DNA of 64,000 nucleotides from Shewanella colwelliana ATCC 39565 (GCF_000518705.1 NZ_JAEC01000008.1:124001-188000); one strand, 5' to 3'. Counted from the first letter of the stretch, positions 16,761 through 26,098 are shown. The notes: generated from the sequence alone by a model not told the origin. Translations and numbers: made by a program.

Positions 16761-19700
16761 ATGTTTAACGAACAAACTGTAACAGAAAATGGAATTATTG
16801 ACCGTTTGAAGAGCTTAAGCGGAGTTAAGTGGAATTACTGCCATGGTGAGAGTTTGCCGAAGCAAACACACGATATCTTCGTTGATACCTGGCTCAAAGA
16901 TGCGCTTTGTTCGTTAAACCCGGATATTGGCAACAATCCTGATTATGCTGATGAAGTGATCTACAAACTTCGTGGCTTGATGTTGGAAGCCAAACACACA
17001 GGCTTAGTCAAAGCTAACGAGAATTTTCATGAATGGTTGATGGCAGAAAAAAGCCTGCCGTTTGGTGAGTGCGGCGACCACATCACTATCAAGCTGATTG
17101 ACTTTGATACTCCTAAAAACAATCACTTTGTTGTTGCGCAGCAGGTTCACTTCATTGCCGCGACAGAGGTGTTTTTCGATATCGTTCTGTATGTGAACGG
17201 TATCCCACTGGTGGTGGGGGAAGTAAAATCTGCTACTCGTCCAAGTGTCACCTGGCAAGATGGCGCAGCCGATTTTATGGGCGGGCAAAAGCACTATTGG
17301 AAAAATGTTGAACCGTTCTTCGTGCCAAACCTTCTGTGTTTTGCTTCTGAAGGTCGCACCTTTGCTTATGGTGCAATTAATGCGCGAGTGAAAGATTGGG
17401 GGCCATGGCATAAAACCGAACAGCGAGATGAGATTCCAGCTAGCTTAGCTACCGTACTTGATAGCTGTGAAGGCTTGCTGAATCCAGAAACCTTGCTGCA
17501 AATGCTAGAGTCTTTTGCGCTGTTTTCAACGGTGAAGACAGGTAAAGACACGCCTCCTAAACGCATTAAAATTCTACCGCGTTATCCGCAATTTGAAGCC
17601 GCAAAGCAAATTGTTGAGCGTGTAAAAAAAGGCTATCCGAAAAAAGGGCTTATCTGGCACTTCCAAGGTTCTGGTAAGTCTTTGCTTATGCTCTATGCCG
17701 CTCGTATGCTCCGTGCGGATAACAAGTTGAAAAATCCAACCGTGTTGATTGTGGTAGACCGCCGAGATCTCGATAGCCAAATTAATGAAACCTTCGGTGG
17801 GGCAGATGTTAAAAACCTCATCAAAGTACAAAGCTGTAGAAAGCTTGGTGAGCACATAGAACAAGATAGTCGCGGCATTTTGATCACCACAGTCTTCAAG
17901 TTCAAAGATGTCGAAATCGATGAGAGCAATGAAAACGGCCTAAATAGTCGTGACAACATTATCGTGCTGGTGGATGAAGCGCACCGTACTCAAGAAGGCT
18001 CCCTCGGCGATAAAATGCGCTGGGCGCTACCTAATGCTCACTTCTATGGTTTAACAGGTACGCCGATTTCTGGTATCGACCGCAATACCTTTAAACTCTT
18101 TGGTGCTGAAGAAGATGAAGGGCGTTACATGAACCGCTACAGCTATAAGCAATCCATACGAGATAAAGCGACCAATGCAGTGAAGTTTGAGCCTCGTTTG
18201 GCTGAGCTTCGTGTGGATCGTGCAGCGATTGATGAAGCTTTTGAACAAATGGTCAAAGACAACGACCTGGATGATGATGAGAAAATGGCATTGTCTAAAC
18301 GTGCTGGCCGCTTAGCGATTATGTTGAAGGCGCCAAAACGCATGGCAGCAGTAAGTGAAGATATTGCCAATCACTTTGTAAGCCATGTAAAGCCGAAGCA
18401 GATGAAAGGCATGGTTGTGGTGTATGACCGAGACGCCTGCGTTCAGATGTATTACTTACTTGGTAAGAAACTAGGCTTCGATGCGGTTGAAGTGGTTATG
18501 AATGTCGACCAAGCACCAATCAAAGATGAAGATGCAAGTAAGAGAGGCAAGGTTAACAAGGACTGGCGTAAATGGAAGCAAGACCTTGAGCTGCCTATCA
18601 AAGAGTCCGACTTTGAACGTTGGCAAGAGATTGATGGTAATGACCAAAAGCAGAAGAGCCTGATTGAGGATTACAAAGATCCAAAACAACCACTTCAATT
18701 GCTGATCGTGACCGCAAAACTGTTGACTGGCTTTGATGCGCCTATTTGTTACTGCATGTACTTAGATAAGCCATTACGTGACCACACCTTGTTGCAAGCA
18801 ATGTGTCGTACTAACCGTTTGTACGAGACGGATAATGTTAGTAAGCAAATGGGCCTCATCATTGATTACTTAGGCGTGTTTGAGAACTTGCGTACCGCAC
18901 TCGCATACGATCCTGAAGAAATCGACGGTGTTGTAGAAGGCATTGAGGCCTTTAAGGAGCTCTTGCCAGCTCAGTTAGACAAGTGTTTAAGCTTCTTCCC
19001 TAATGTCGACAGAACCATCGATGGTTTTGAAGGCATTATGGCAGCGCAAGCTTGCTTACCGACTAACGAAAAGCGCGATGAATTTGCAGCCTCTTTCGGT
19101 GTATTAGCTAAGCTATGGTCTGCGATTAACCCAGATGCTTTCTTAACTCCTTATCGAGCTGATTATAAGTGGTTGGTACAAATCTATGAATCAGTCCGCC
19201 CAGTAGGGCAAACAGGCTCTCTCGTGTGGGCAGCGTTAGGTCCAGAAACCATTAAGATGATTCATGAGCATACAGATATCAATCGTATTCGTGATGACAT
19301 CGATGAGCTGGTTATGGATGAGCACGCTATCTTCACTTTGACTGAGAAAGAACAAGAGAAGCGCGCAAGCCAGTTAGAAATCGATCTAATGGGTCGCCTA
19401 AGAGGTAGTGGTAACCCTCAGTTCGTAGCATTAGGTGAGCGCTTAGAGAAGCTTCGCCAGGATTATGAAGCAGGTGTAATCAAAGCAATCGACTGGCTGA
19501 AAGGGCTACTTGATACAGCTAAAGATACCGTTCAAGCCGAGCGTGAAACGGGTGACTCACCTGTAACGAAGGAAGATAACAAGCAGGCGTTAACAGAATT
19601 GTTTTTAGAAACACGCCCTGAAAGCACACCTAAGGTAATTGGTGATGTCGTCGAGCAGATAGACAAGATTGTAAAAGCCAAGCGCTTTAAAGGCTGGCAG

Positions 19701-19823
19701 AGCTCCAACAGTGGCCCAAGAGAGATTCAAAAGGCACTGCTACTGACTCTTGCCCAGTTTGGTTTAGGAAAAGACAAAGAGCTGTTCGCCAAGGCGTACG
19801 GTTATATTGAAGAGCACTACTAA
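16761..19823 (+). CDS. hsdR: Type I restriction endonuclease subunit HsdR
   Basis: ATP-dependent translocase/endonuclease, 1020 residues. The N-terminal PD-(D/E)xK nuclease carries Asp140, Glu154 and Lys156 (VFFD, GEVKS). The superfamily 2 helicase core has the Walker A FQGSGKSLLML near residue 303, DEAH box VDEAHRTQEG near 405, motif III TGTPISG near 433, and later motifs LLTGFDAP and AMCRTNRLY near 660-690. The C-terminal helical region should dock on HsdM. All key residues look intact, so the system should be able to cut. The stop at 19823 is followed by a separate ribosome site for the first DarT-like gene. Confidence 0.95.
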   Translation: MFNEQTVTENGIIDRLKSLSGVKWNYCHGESLPKQTHDIFVDTWLKDALCSLNPDIGNNPDYADEVIYKLRGLMLEAKHTGLVKANENFHEWLMAEKSLPFGECGDHITIKLIDFDTPKNNHFVVAQQVHFIAATEVFFDIVLYVNGIPLVVGEVKSATRPSVTWQDGAADFMGGQKHYWKNVEPFFVPNLLCFASEGRTFAYGAINARVKDWGPWHKTEQRDEIPASLATVLDSCEGLLNPETLLQMLESFALFSTVKTGKDTPPKRIKILPRYPQFEAAKQIVERVKKGYPKKGLIWHFQGSGKSLLMLYAARMLRADNKLKNPTVLIVVDRRDLDSQINETFGGADVKNLIKVQSCRKLGEHIEQDSRGILITTVFKFKDVEIDESNENGLNSRDNIIVLVDEAHRTQEGSLGDKMRWALPNAHFYGLTGTPISGIDRNTFKLFGAEEDEGRYMNRYSYKQSIRDKATNAVKFEPRLAELRVDRAAIDEAFEQMVKDNDLDDDEKMALSKRAGRLAIMLKAPKRMAAVSEDIANHFVSHVKPKQMKGMVVVYDRDACVQMYYLLGKKLGFDAVEVVMNVDQAPIKDEDASKRGKVNKDWRKWKQDLELPIKESDFERWQEIDGNDQKQKSLIEDYKDPKQPLQLLIVTAKLLTGFDAPICYCMYLDKPLRDHTLLQAMCRTNRLYETDNVSKQMGLIIDYLGVFENLRTALAYDPEEIDGVVEGIEAFKELLPAQLDKCLSFFPNVDRTIDGFEGIMAAQACLPTNEKRDEFAASFGVLAKLWSAINPDAFLTPYRADYKWLVQIYESVRPVGQTGSLVWAALGPETIKMIHEHTDINRIRDDIDELVMDEHAIFTLTEKEQEKRASQLEIDLMGRLRGSGNPQFVALGERLEKLRQDYEAGVIKAIDWLKGLLDTAKDTVQAERETGDSPVTKEDNKQALTELFLETRPESTPKVIGDVVEQIDKIVKAKRFKGWQSSNSGPREIQKALLLTLAQFGLGKDKELFAKAYGYIEEHY

Positions 19824-19833
19824 GGAAAGTAAC

Positions 19834-20427
19834 ATGCAAAAACAAAGGACTAACATTAAAAATCAATCTCTGATTTATCACATTACAGATCTAGCTAATC
19901 TAGGGGCTATTTTGAAAGAAGGCATAAAATCACGCAGCGAATTAAATCCGCGTCTTTTTTCTGATGTCGCGGATAGGCAAATTCTGGAAGGGCGCGAAGC
20001 CCATAATCTACATAAAATGGTTCCTTTTCATTTCTTCGCAAGGAACCCATTTGATGGAAGTGTACAAGAAAGGAACCCTGATATTGAGTTTGTTATTTTA
20101 ACTGTTCACAGAAGGCTTGCTGCTCAAGAGAATTGGAAAATTATTCCTCGGCACCCATTAGCTATTGGCAAGTTTCAAATATTGGAATATGCAGAAGGCA
20201 TGGACGCAATAGACTGGGAGCTTATGAGCAAACGTGAATATCATGATCCAGAGTGCAAATCGGTTTGTATGGCTGAGTGCTTATCTCCAACAACAGTTCC
20301 ATCAAGTAATATTTTTAGTATATATACGCGCAATGGTAAGGTTGCAGAAGAAGTTGGCATGTTATGTAATAGATACAATCTAACACCCCATATCAATGTA
20401 CAAACAGCATTTTTTATAAATGGTTGA
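19834..20427 (+). CDS. DarT-like DNA ADP-ribosyltransferase (DUF4433), first copy
   Basis: Probable NAD-dependent toxin that ADP-ribosylates DNA thymidines. I chose the ATG at 19834 (AAGGAAAG ribosome site) over an in-frame start inside hsdR, giving 197 residues. Family marks: the NAD-binding start LIYHITDLANLGAILKEGI at residues 13-31, VPFHFFARNPF near 63-73, and a candidate catalytic Glu148 in CMAECL, aligned with the AEAL motif of the next gene. It is divergent from the second copy and more like the shorter DarT branch. Two DarT genes with one DarG is unusual. It might be a second active toxin, or a partner that needs a different antidote. Confidence 0.8.
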   Translation: MQKQRTNIKNQSLIYHITDLANLGAILKEGIKSRSELNPRLFSDVADRQILEGREAHNLHKMVPFHFFARNPFDGSVQERNPDIEFVILTVHRRLAAQENWKIIPRHPLAIGKFQILEYAEGMDAIDWELMSKREYHDPECKSVCMAECLSPTTVPSSNIFSIYTRNGKVAEEVGMLCNRYNLTPHINVQTAFFING

Positions 20428-20430
20428 TTA

Positions 20431-21081
20431 ATGAGTTATCAGGCAGGTTTAAATCCGGAAAAAGCATTGATATGGCGCATTGTTCATAGAGATAACGTCG
20501 AATGGATTTTGCAGAACGGTCTTCATGCTGGCAATAGTAATGTGCGAGCTAAAACATGGGTAGATATTGGAAATTCGGAGCTAATATCTAAGCGAGCAAC
20601 ACACCCTGTGCCGATTGCACCAGGAGGAACGCTTAATGATTATGTGCCCTTTTACTTTACTCCATTCTCTCCTATGTTAAAAAATATTCATAGTGGTTGG
20701 GGAGGGGTTAAGAGGCGTGGAAATAGTGAAATCGTCATCTTAGTATCTAGTTTAAGGGAACTAGAAAAGCGCAGTGTTCCATTTATTTATACTGACAGTC
20801 ATGCTTACTATATGTGGTCTAATTTTTATGATGACTTAGCTAATTTGGATAAAATTGACTGGAATATTATTCAGAAGAGGGATTTTAAGCGTGATGCTGA
20901 TGATCCTGCTAAGTTTGAACGATATCAAGCAGAAGCTTTAGTTCATAGCCATGTGCCCGTAGAGGCGTTGGTTGGAATAGTGTGCTTTTCAGATGATGTT
21001 AAGCAATACTTAGAAAAGACAATTAAAAAATCTGGTCACAACTTGCAAGTTGTTACACGGCCAGGATGGTATTTTTCATGA
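20431..21081 (+). CDS. darT: DarT DNA ADP-ribosyltransferase toxin, second copy
   Basis: Toxin of the DarTG system: transfers ADP-ribose from NAD+ to thymidine in single-stranded DNA and blocks replication, including that of phage. The 216-residue protein has [19 protein letters not shown] (13-31), the [19 protein letters not shown] core (71-89), a TDSHAYY motif (121-127) and FERYQAEAL with the likely catalytic Glu168. The overall pattern is that of the enteropathogenic E. coli DarT branch. It begins 3 bases after the first DarT-like gene, and its stop overlaps the darG start (ATGA), so toxin and antitoxin are translationally coupled. Confidence 0.92.
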   Translation: MSYQAGLNPEKALIWRIVHRDNVEWILQNGLHAGNSNVRAKTWVDIGNSELISKRATHPVPIAPGGTLNDYVPFYFTPFSPMLKNIHSGWGGVKRRGNSEIVILVSSLRELEKRSVPFIYTDSHAYYMWSNFYDDLANLDKIDWNIIQKRDFKRDADDPAKFERYQAEALVHSHVPVEALVGIVCFSDDVKQYLEKTIKKSGHNLQVVTRPGWYFS

Positions 21082-22139
21082 TTCACTACACAACAGGTAA
21101 TTTACTAGAATCCGACACCGAAGCCCTAGTTAATACAGTTAATACTGTAGGTGTGATGGGTAAAGGTATTGCGTTAATGTTTAAAGAGCGATTCTCTTTA
21201 AACATGAGTTTATATGTTAAAGCTTGTAAGGATAAAGAAGTTCAGACTGGCAAGATGTTTGTTACTGCAACTAATGAACTTGGTAACCCTCAGTGGATTG
21301 TGAACTTTCCAACGAAACAGCATTGGCGCTCATCTTCTAAAATGGAATGGATAGTTGATGGTCTGAAAGACTTGAGAAGCTGGATCGTAGCTAATGATAT
21401 CAAATCAATAGCTATTCCTCCGCTTGGTGCGGGTAATGGAGGCTTGAATTGGTCAGATGTTAAACCAGAAATTGAAACCGCTCTATCATCATTAGAAAAT
21501 GTAGATATCTATGTATATGAACCTATTGCTAAATATCAGAATGTAACGAAAACAAAAGGAGTTGAGACGTTAACTCCTGCTAGGGCTATGGTTGCCGAAC
21601 TCGTAAGACGTTACTGGATTCTTGGCATGGAATGTAGTTTGCTTGAGATCCAAAAACTAGCTTGGTTGTTATCTCGTGAACTGGAGAAAGAGGGGTTAAA
21701 TGACATCCTTAAACTTAAATTCCAAGCGAAAAATTATGGACCTTACGCACACAATTTAACTCATTTACTAAATGCACTAGATGGAAGTTACCTTTGCTCT
21801 GATAAGCGCATTCCAGATAGTGACCCATTAGATGTCATACGTTTCAATGACATGAAAAAAGAGAAGTTGCAAGCTTACTTGAAGACGGAAGCTAAAGCAT
21901 ATTTGCCAGTTTTAGAAAGAACTTCAAAGTTAATTGAAGGATTTGAGTCACCATACGGAATGGAATTGCTAGCAACCGTCGATTGGTTAATTAGTAAAGA
22001 TAAGTGTAGCAATAACATCGAGTCGATTAAGCAAGGCTTGGGTTATTGGGAAGGAGGACCTAAGTGGGCTGAACGTAAGCTATCTTTGTTCCAAGATCGA
22101 CATATAAGCTTTGCTATTGAGAGGTTAGGGTCCGTTTAA
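21078..22139 (+). CDS. darG: DarG antitoxin: macrodomain DNA ADP-ribosylglycohydrolase
   Basis: Antitoxin that removes ADP-ribose from DNA and also binds DarT. The 353-residue protein starts at the ATG at 21078, giving the typical [12 protein letters not shown] start and placing the conserved lysine of NFPTKQHW exactly at residue 80. The macrodomain spans 1 to about 155 ([28 protein letters not shown]). The C-terminal domain (about 170-353; [42 protein letters not shown]) is the DarT-binding part in known DarGs. It is last in the eight-gene operon and is followed by a GC-rich hairpin. Whether it neutralises both DarT copies is unknown. Confidence 0.93.
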   Translation: MIHYTTGNLLESDTEALVNTVNTVGVMGKGIALMFKERFSLNMSLYVKACKDKEVQTGKMFVTATNELGNPQWIVNFPTKQHWRSSSKMEWIVDGLKDLRSWIVANDIKSIAIPPLGAGNGGLNWSDVKPEIETALSSLENVDIYVYEPIAKYQNVTKTKGVETLTPARAMVAELVRRYWILGMECSLLEIQKLAWLLSRELEKEGLNDILKLKFQAKNYGPYAHNLTHLLNALDGSYLCSDKRIPDSDPLDVIRFNDMKKEKLQAYLKTEAKAYLPVLERTSKLIEGFESPYGMELLATVDWLISKDKCSNNIESIKQGLGYWEGGPKWAERKLSLFQDRHISFAIERLGSV

Positions 22140-22182
22140 AATTCCTATAATTTGATTTATTATAAAATTTCAAGCACGCGCG

Positions 22183-22206
22183 CGCGGTGTTTCACCGCGT
22201 TTAATT
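22183..22206 (+). terminator. Terminator between convergent darG and terL
   Basis: CGCGGTG-TTT-CACCGCG then TTTAATTTT; a 7-base GC-rich stem. It is preceded by an alternating CG tract (ACGCGCGCGCG) that extends the stem region. Confidence 0.75.
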
Positions 22207-22217
22207 TTAGACAGACT

Positions 22218-23705
22218 CTAACTCATCCATGGGTTTATAGCCTTTTCTCGCTCTGATTCAGCCTCGGTGATTTTTGTTGATATGGGCTGTGGATTGGCCA
22301 AAAACATAAAACAATAGGTGTCGGATCTATCTGGAGATTTTATGTTGTGCTTCTCTCGCATCTCCTTCTTTGAGCATACAACCCATTGACCGAGCTCATT
22401 GAGGTGGACAGGTAAACGGGATATCTGGCTTTTAGTAAGTTCCGAGCCATCAATCTGCATTCGTCCGGTTTTTATCGCATCACGCATCATGATATGGCTA
22501 TATGCCCGTTGGTTGATGAAGCGACTTTTCTCCCCACGATTAAAGACAGGTTTCCCCCATCTGATTTCTTGAACGTTTAAACCGAGTTCTAAGGCGATTT
22601 TTACAGTAGAGAAGCCAACGCCATCACCGTCAATTAAAATGCTGATATTTTGGCTCACATAGGGCTCTACGTGCCTTTTTATCTCGTAAGCAAAGTCTAT
22701 AGGATCTATGTCTGCGCGCATTTCGATAATGGAATGGGAGACGACCAGCCGAGTATCCTCAGGCTCTAAAGATACCTTGCAAATATTGATCACCGACTTG
22801 TCTCTGCCATTACCTACATCGCATGCAGCTACCCAGCCCCATTGACCATCAATGAGTGCTGGTGAACTGCTTGCTGCTCGCTCGCAATCTATTCTGCTTA
22901 GTAAGTAGCCATCCAAATTGTCGGGAAAGCTTCCCAATACTTTTATTTGGTATTCTGGCGAGTCTTCACCACCGTAAGATATGAGTTTTTCACCGATAAA
23001 CTCAGGCGTCACCAAAGGCGATTCTTCAGAGTTTAAAGTGATTGCATCCCAGATCCCGTTAGGATTATCGGTTGTTTTAGCTAGCCGATGGTGAGTATCG
23101 TAAAAGAAGCCTGATGTGCGGGTAGGTTGACTGAGTAAGCACATATTGTTGTTGGCTTCGGTTAGCGCTGAGCTCAATACGTTTAGCGCTTTGTCTGATA
23201 GACCACTGGCTTCATCAACGACCACTAGGTAGGTATGACAATGCTTACCCGCTAATGCTTCTTCATTGCCCTGGCGAGCAGATTTGGTAATACAACTCCA
23301 TATGCCTTTATAACCGATAGCGTAGAACTCTCGTTCATTTAAATCGAAGTAGCGTTCTATCCAAGGAGTGTTACTACAGAGAGCTTTGAAGTTGATTTTT
23401 AGGTACTTCCAAATGACATTGCGTACTTGAGCTGCGTTATTGGCAACCACTACCACTCTGCTTTCTGGGTTTAAGATAATAAAGGCCAAGATGATAATGC
23501 TGGTCATATCGCTTTTGCCTGTACCATGACCGCTAGATACAGACACTCTTGCGCCTTGCTTTTGAATTGCTGATATTATCTGTCTTTGCTGCCAGGTAGG
23601 ACTTTTTCCCACTAATACTGAGGCAAAGCCAATCCAGTCGTGCTGGAACATGGCTAAGAGTTCTATATATCGAGGATCTGCTAAAACCGTTTTTAGCTTT
23701 TTCAA
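22218..23705 (-). CDS. Phage-type terminase large subunit (TerL-like)
   Basis: Packaging ATPase/nuclease, 495 residues. The ATPase half has a Walker A-like GHGTGKS at residues 59-65, Walker B LVVVDEASG near 162-170 and a coupling stretch MCLLSQPTRTSG near 190. The C-terminal RNase H-like nuclease half shows acidic residues in AACDVGNGRDKS (near 285), ILIDGDGVGF (near 350) and SPDRSDTY (near 470), fitting the metal-binding Asp set of TerL. It overlaps the upstream terminase-small-like gene by 4 bases. No capsid, portal or tail genes are in the island, so it would have to act on particles made by a helper phage. That role is inference. Confidence 0.82.
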   Translation of the reverse strand: MKKLKTVLADPRYIELLAMFQHDWIGFASVLVGKSPTWQQRQIISAIQKQGARVSVSSGHGTGKSDMTSIIILAFIILNPESRVVVVANNAAQVRNVIWKYLKINFKALCSNTPWIERYFDLNEREFYAIGYKGIWSCITKSARQGNEEALAGKHCHTYLVVVDEASGLSDKALNVLSSALTEANNNMCLLSQPTRTSGFFYDTHHRLAKTTDNPNGIWDAITLNSEESPLVTPEFIGEKLISYGGEDSPEYQIKVLGSFPDNLDGYLLSRIDCERAASSSPALIDGQWGWVAACDVGNGRDKSVINICKVSLEPEDTRLVVSHSIIEMRADIDPIDFAYEIKRHVEPYVSQNISILIDGDGVGFSTVKIALELGLNVQEIRWGKPVFNRGEKSRFINQRAYSHIMMRDAIKTGRMQIDGSELTKSQISRLPVHLNELGQWVVCSKKEMREKHNIKSPDRSDTYCFMFLANPQPISTKITEAESEREKAINPWMS

Positions 23706-24397
23706 TTATTGTCCTCGCTAGGTTTAGAGTTAGTAAACAGCTGCTGGTTAATTCTTTGCTTCTCTCTCGATACAGCCTGTTGACGCAATTTGATCTGCTC
23801 TTCTTCCGCCGCAATAGTGGTTTTGTAGTCTTCTAGTTTTTCAAATATTTGCTCACGACTTAGGTTGTCGTGAGCAGTATCGGTTTGTTGTGCTGTTAGC
23901 TCATTAGAGAGCATTTTTTGCACGTACCCAGGTAACTCTCCTAGCTGGTGGATCTCAAAATGATATGCGACATCACTAGCTAAGCACTTGCCTTTGTAAA
24001 GCTTATTAAGCCATTGCTTGCGCGTCTTAATTACCTGAGGGGAGTCTGCTTGAGCAAGTGAACAGTCGAGCACTTTATGAATTTGTGGGACAAGCTTGGC
24101 GGATCTATCGGCACATGAAAGTACAACGCTAAGGGCTGCGGAGTCATCCCCTTCAGTGATTAGCCTTGTTATAACCTCATGTCCCAGGAGAGTGACATTG
24201 GATAATTGACCTTTTAAAACTCCAAGTTCAAAACCAAGGTCGTTATCCAATATTGAGCCAACCAATACTTCCGGTATATTGTTAGAGAAACCACCATGAA
24301 TAAGGGCTGCACGGTTGTTATCTTTAAACTTTGAGCGTCGGGTTTTGGGATCAATGATGTAGTCTTTGTTCTCTTTAGCTTGCTTTGCTTTTTTCAT
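23702..24397 (-). CDS. Probable terminase small subunit-like protein
   Basis: About 231 residues, charged and helical. The identification rests mainly on its position directly before and overlapping the TerL-like gene (ATGA-type coupling) and its basic N-terminus with TRRSKFKDNNRAALIHGG. The C-terminal third is a long predicted coiled coil (LSREQIFEKLEDYKTTIAAE), which could mediate oligomerisation. The start is uncertain: ATGs at 24406 and 24397 and an upstream TTG at 24415 are all in frame; I used the one before KKAKQAKE. No DNA-binding motif can be assigned with confidence. Confidence 0.55.
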   Translation of the reverse strand: MKKAKQAKENKDYIIDPKTRRSKFKDNNRAALIHGGFSNNIPEVLVGSILDNDLGFELGVLKGQLSNVTLLGHEVITRLITEGDDSAALSVVLSCADRSAKLVPQIHKVLDCSLAQADSPQVIKTRKQWLNKLYKGKCLASDVAYHFEIHQLGELPGYVQKMLSNELTAQQTDTAHDNLSREQIFEKLEDYKTTIAAEEEQIKLRQQAVSREKQRINQQLFTNSKPSEDNN

Positions 24398-24442
24398 TTC
24401 CCACATCCATTGCAAAGTGCAGTAATTGAGCCTAAGTGTTTA

Positions 24443-25267
24443 TCACTCTTTTGGTGTGATTTGGCCGTGTTTGAAAGCTAGTTGATGATTGTCTTCAGTT
24501 TGAGCATTTGAGTGAGTTATGGCGTGGAGAGATACCGGTAACTCGCTCATTTTGAGCCAGCCATGCTTTTGGCTTGTTTTGTTATGATTTTTACTTAACT
24601 GATGACAGGTTTTAATGAATAGGAGCTTTTTATAATTTTTAGTGAATGTAGTTTGAGGATCTACAAGCAACAGCTCATCATGTTTATGAATAGCTAATTT
24701 TGGCTTTAGCCTACTACTAATGAAGTTTCTTGCTATACCATTGAGCTCCTTAGAGTGCTCTTTGGTCAAGTAGCTAATACGATAGATAATAGGGTCGATA
24801 GAAGCTTTATTGCCTCTTGTCATGGTGCCGTAACTGCGTTTTACCTTCCTCAGCGTCCCTCCAGAAAATTCTTGCCAAGAAATTGAAAGTGAATCAACTA
24901 GTCTACTGGCATGCTGAATTTTATGACCACTCAGCATAAAGACTACATGGTAGTGCTCGATAGATGATGATACTTGTTCTCTGGTGCAAAAATAGGCGAC
25001 TTTACAGTTGTACAGTTTTTGTAGTTTTGCTTTTTCAGCCTGGAGGTATAAACCAATACCTTTATTGGTTGGTGAATATTGTCTGGGGTGAAGATCAACT
25101 CTTACTACAAACACTCTTTGATAATGGCTCAGCATTGTTTCACACAATATAAATACCCTATTTAATGCATTTTTTAAGTGTTTTTTAACTTTCGGCTTGT
25201 AGATCTGATAACAGTGATTTTTGTATACATAAGTAAGGCTGTTATGTTTGGTGATGATGAATGACAT
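24443..25267 (-). CDS. YagK/YfjJ (inovirus Gp2-like) replication protein
   Basis: 274 residues. The central region has the family pattern of YagK/YfjJ C-terminal domain proteins: VFVVRVDLHPRQYSP near residue 50-65, IEHYHVVFMLSGHKI near 103-117, then IYRISYLTKEHSKEL near 160. The paired strands with YHVVFML resemble the Rep core of inovirus Gp2-type replication initiators. In E. coli these genes sit in CP4-type satellites next to alpA and int. It lies in the same leftward run as the terminase genes and AlpA-like genes, so it probably starts island replication; the palindrome and GCTAG cluster at 26071-26181 is a candidate target. Confidence 0.75.
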   Translation of the reverse strand: MSFIITKHNSLTYVYKNHCYQIYKPKVKKHLKNALNRVFILCETMLSHYQRVFVVRVDLHPRQYSPTNKGIGLYLQAEKAKLQKLYNCKVAYFCTREQVSSSIEHYHVVFMLSGHKIQHASRLVDSLSISWQEFSGGTLRKVKRSYGTMTRGNKASIDPIIYRISYLTKEHSKELNGIARNFISSRLKPKLAIHKHDELLLVDPQTTFTKNYKKLLFIKTCHQLSKNHNKTSQKHGWLKMSELPVSLHAITHSNAQTEDNHQLAFKHGQITPKE

Positions 25268-25358
25268 AATATTTTTTTCTGTAGGTTGTATTTGTTAGCT
25301 GATGACCATGGCGGTTTTAATTTATATTATTTAAATACCGCCATGATTAACCATTATT

Positions 25359-25514
25359 TTAGGTGTTTTTTATAGGCTGATTTCGTAGCCTTTCGTAAAG
25401 AACTTCTGTTAGTTGAATGTAGTAATTGGTTATATTCCTAAGTATCTCGACCTCTATATCTTGATCGATTAACTGTTTGGTTAGTTCTCTGATTCTATTT
25501 TCTTCAGTGTTCAT
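25359..25514 (-). CDS. Small hypothetical protein, 51 aa
   Basis: A 51-residue frame (starts MNTEENRIRELTKQLIDQ, ends LRNQPIKNT), highly charged and helical, probably coiled-coil. The ATG at 25514 overlaps the end region of the upstream HTH gene by spacing of 3 bases, and the frame lies between it and the replication gene on the same strand. It could be a small regulator or a replication accessory. Function unknown. Confidence 0.6.
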   Translation of the reverse strand: MNTEENRIRELTKQLIDQDIEVEILRNITNYYIQLTEVLYERLRNQPIKNT

Positions 25515-25517
25515 TAG

Positions 25518-25763
25518 TTAACTCCGAATCTGTGAGGGTTGTAATTTATGAATGTTAATTAGATGATCGATATCTTTGAGTAACCAGCATTTATGTCTGC
25601 CTTTTTTAACTGTTGGTGGTGGGAATTTTCCCTGTTTAATTTTAAGCGCGAGTGAAGATCGACTCGCTTTTTCTTTAATAGCGCTTAACAACTCTTTCCT
25701 GTTAATAATTCTTGTATCTTCAAAGAAAAACCTCCGGTCATCATTAATGGTTTGTATCGGCAT
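25518..25763 (-). CDS. AlpA/excisionase-like HTH protein, second copy
   Basis: About 81 residues from the ATG at 25763, which has a GGGGGAA ribosome site. It has a MerR/AlpA-like winged helix: IINRKELLSAIKEKASRSSLALKIKQGKFPPPT, then KCWLLKDIDHLINIHK. It starts inside the end of the upstream alpA gene (20-base overlap), so the two are coupled. Such proteins act as excisionase or as activators of int and rep genes in satellites and prophages. Confidence 0.65.
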   Translation of the reverse strand: MPIQTINDDRRFFFEDTRIINRKELLSAIKEKASRSSLALKIKQGKFPPPTVKKGRHKCWLLKDIDHLINIHKLQPSQIRS

Positions 25764-25989
25764 TGTTTCCCCCAATGTTTTTAACTTTTCTGGATTCTAT
25801 CCAGTTATTCAATTCTATAAGGGACCAGGCAACCTCACTACCACCCGGGATGAGCTCTCTACGCTTGGGAAATAGGCCTTTTCGCTCAAGGGACCATGCT
25901 GTAGTTCTTGATATACCGGTAATATGTTTTCTTTCACTTTCACGAACGAGCCTATCGTAAGGCAATGGGTTATCTGTTTGAGAATTCAT
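25744..25989 (-). CDS. alpA: AlpA-family transcriptional regulator
   Basis: 81 residues with the AlpA pattern: HITGISRTTAWSLERKGLFPKRRELIPGGSEVAWSLIELNNWIESRK. The HTH spans about residues 20-45 and the wing about 45-65. AlpA proteins activate excision and gene expression in CP4-like satellites and related islands. It is the first gene of the leftward alpA-HTH-orf51-rep-terS-terL run, 80 bases from a 28-base perfect palindrome, which is a good candidate for its own or a repressor's binding site. Confidence 0.85.
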   Translation of the reverse strand: MNSQTDNPLPYDRLVRESERKHITGISRTTAWSLERKGLFPKRRELIPGGSEVAWSLIELNNWIESRKVKNIGGNNADTNH

Positions 25990-26070
25990 TAACTACCTCT
26001 AAGAATTATTGAGTTGTCATTTGGGTTCGAGGCCATCTTGCGCTGTTTGTGGGGGAGGAAAAATAGCAAA

Positions 26071-26098
26071 CGCTAGCGAAACTATAGTTTCGCTAGCG
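26071..26098. repeat. 28-base perfect palindrome upstream of alpA
   Basis: CGCTAGCGAAACTA / TAGTTTCGCTAGCG, perfect over 28 bases, 82 bases before the alpA start. Further GCTAG motifs follow at 26155-26159, 26165-26169 and 26177-26181, giving a GCTAG-rich cluster of about 110 bases. It could be an operator or replication origin. Confidence 0.7.
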
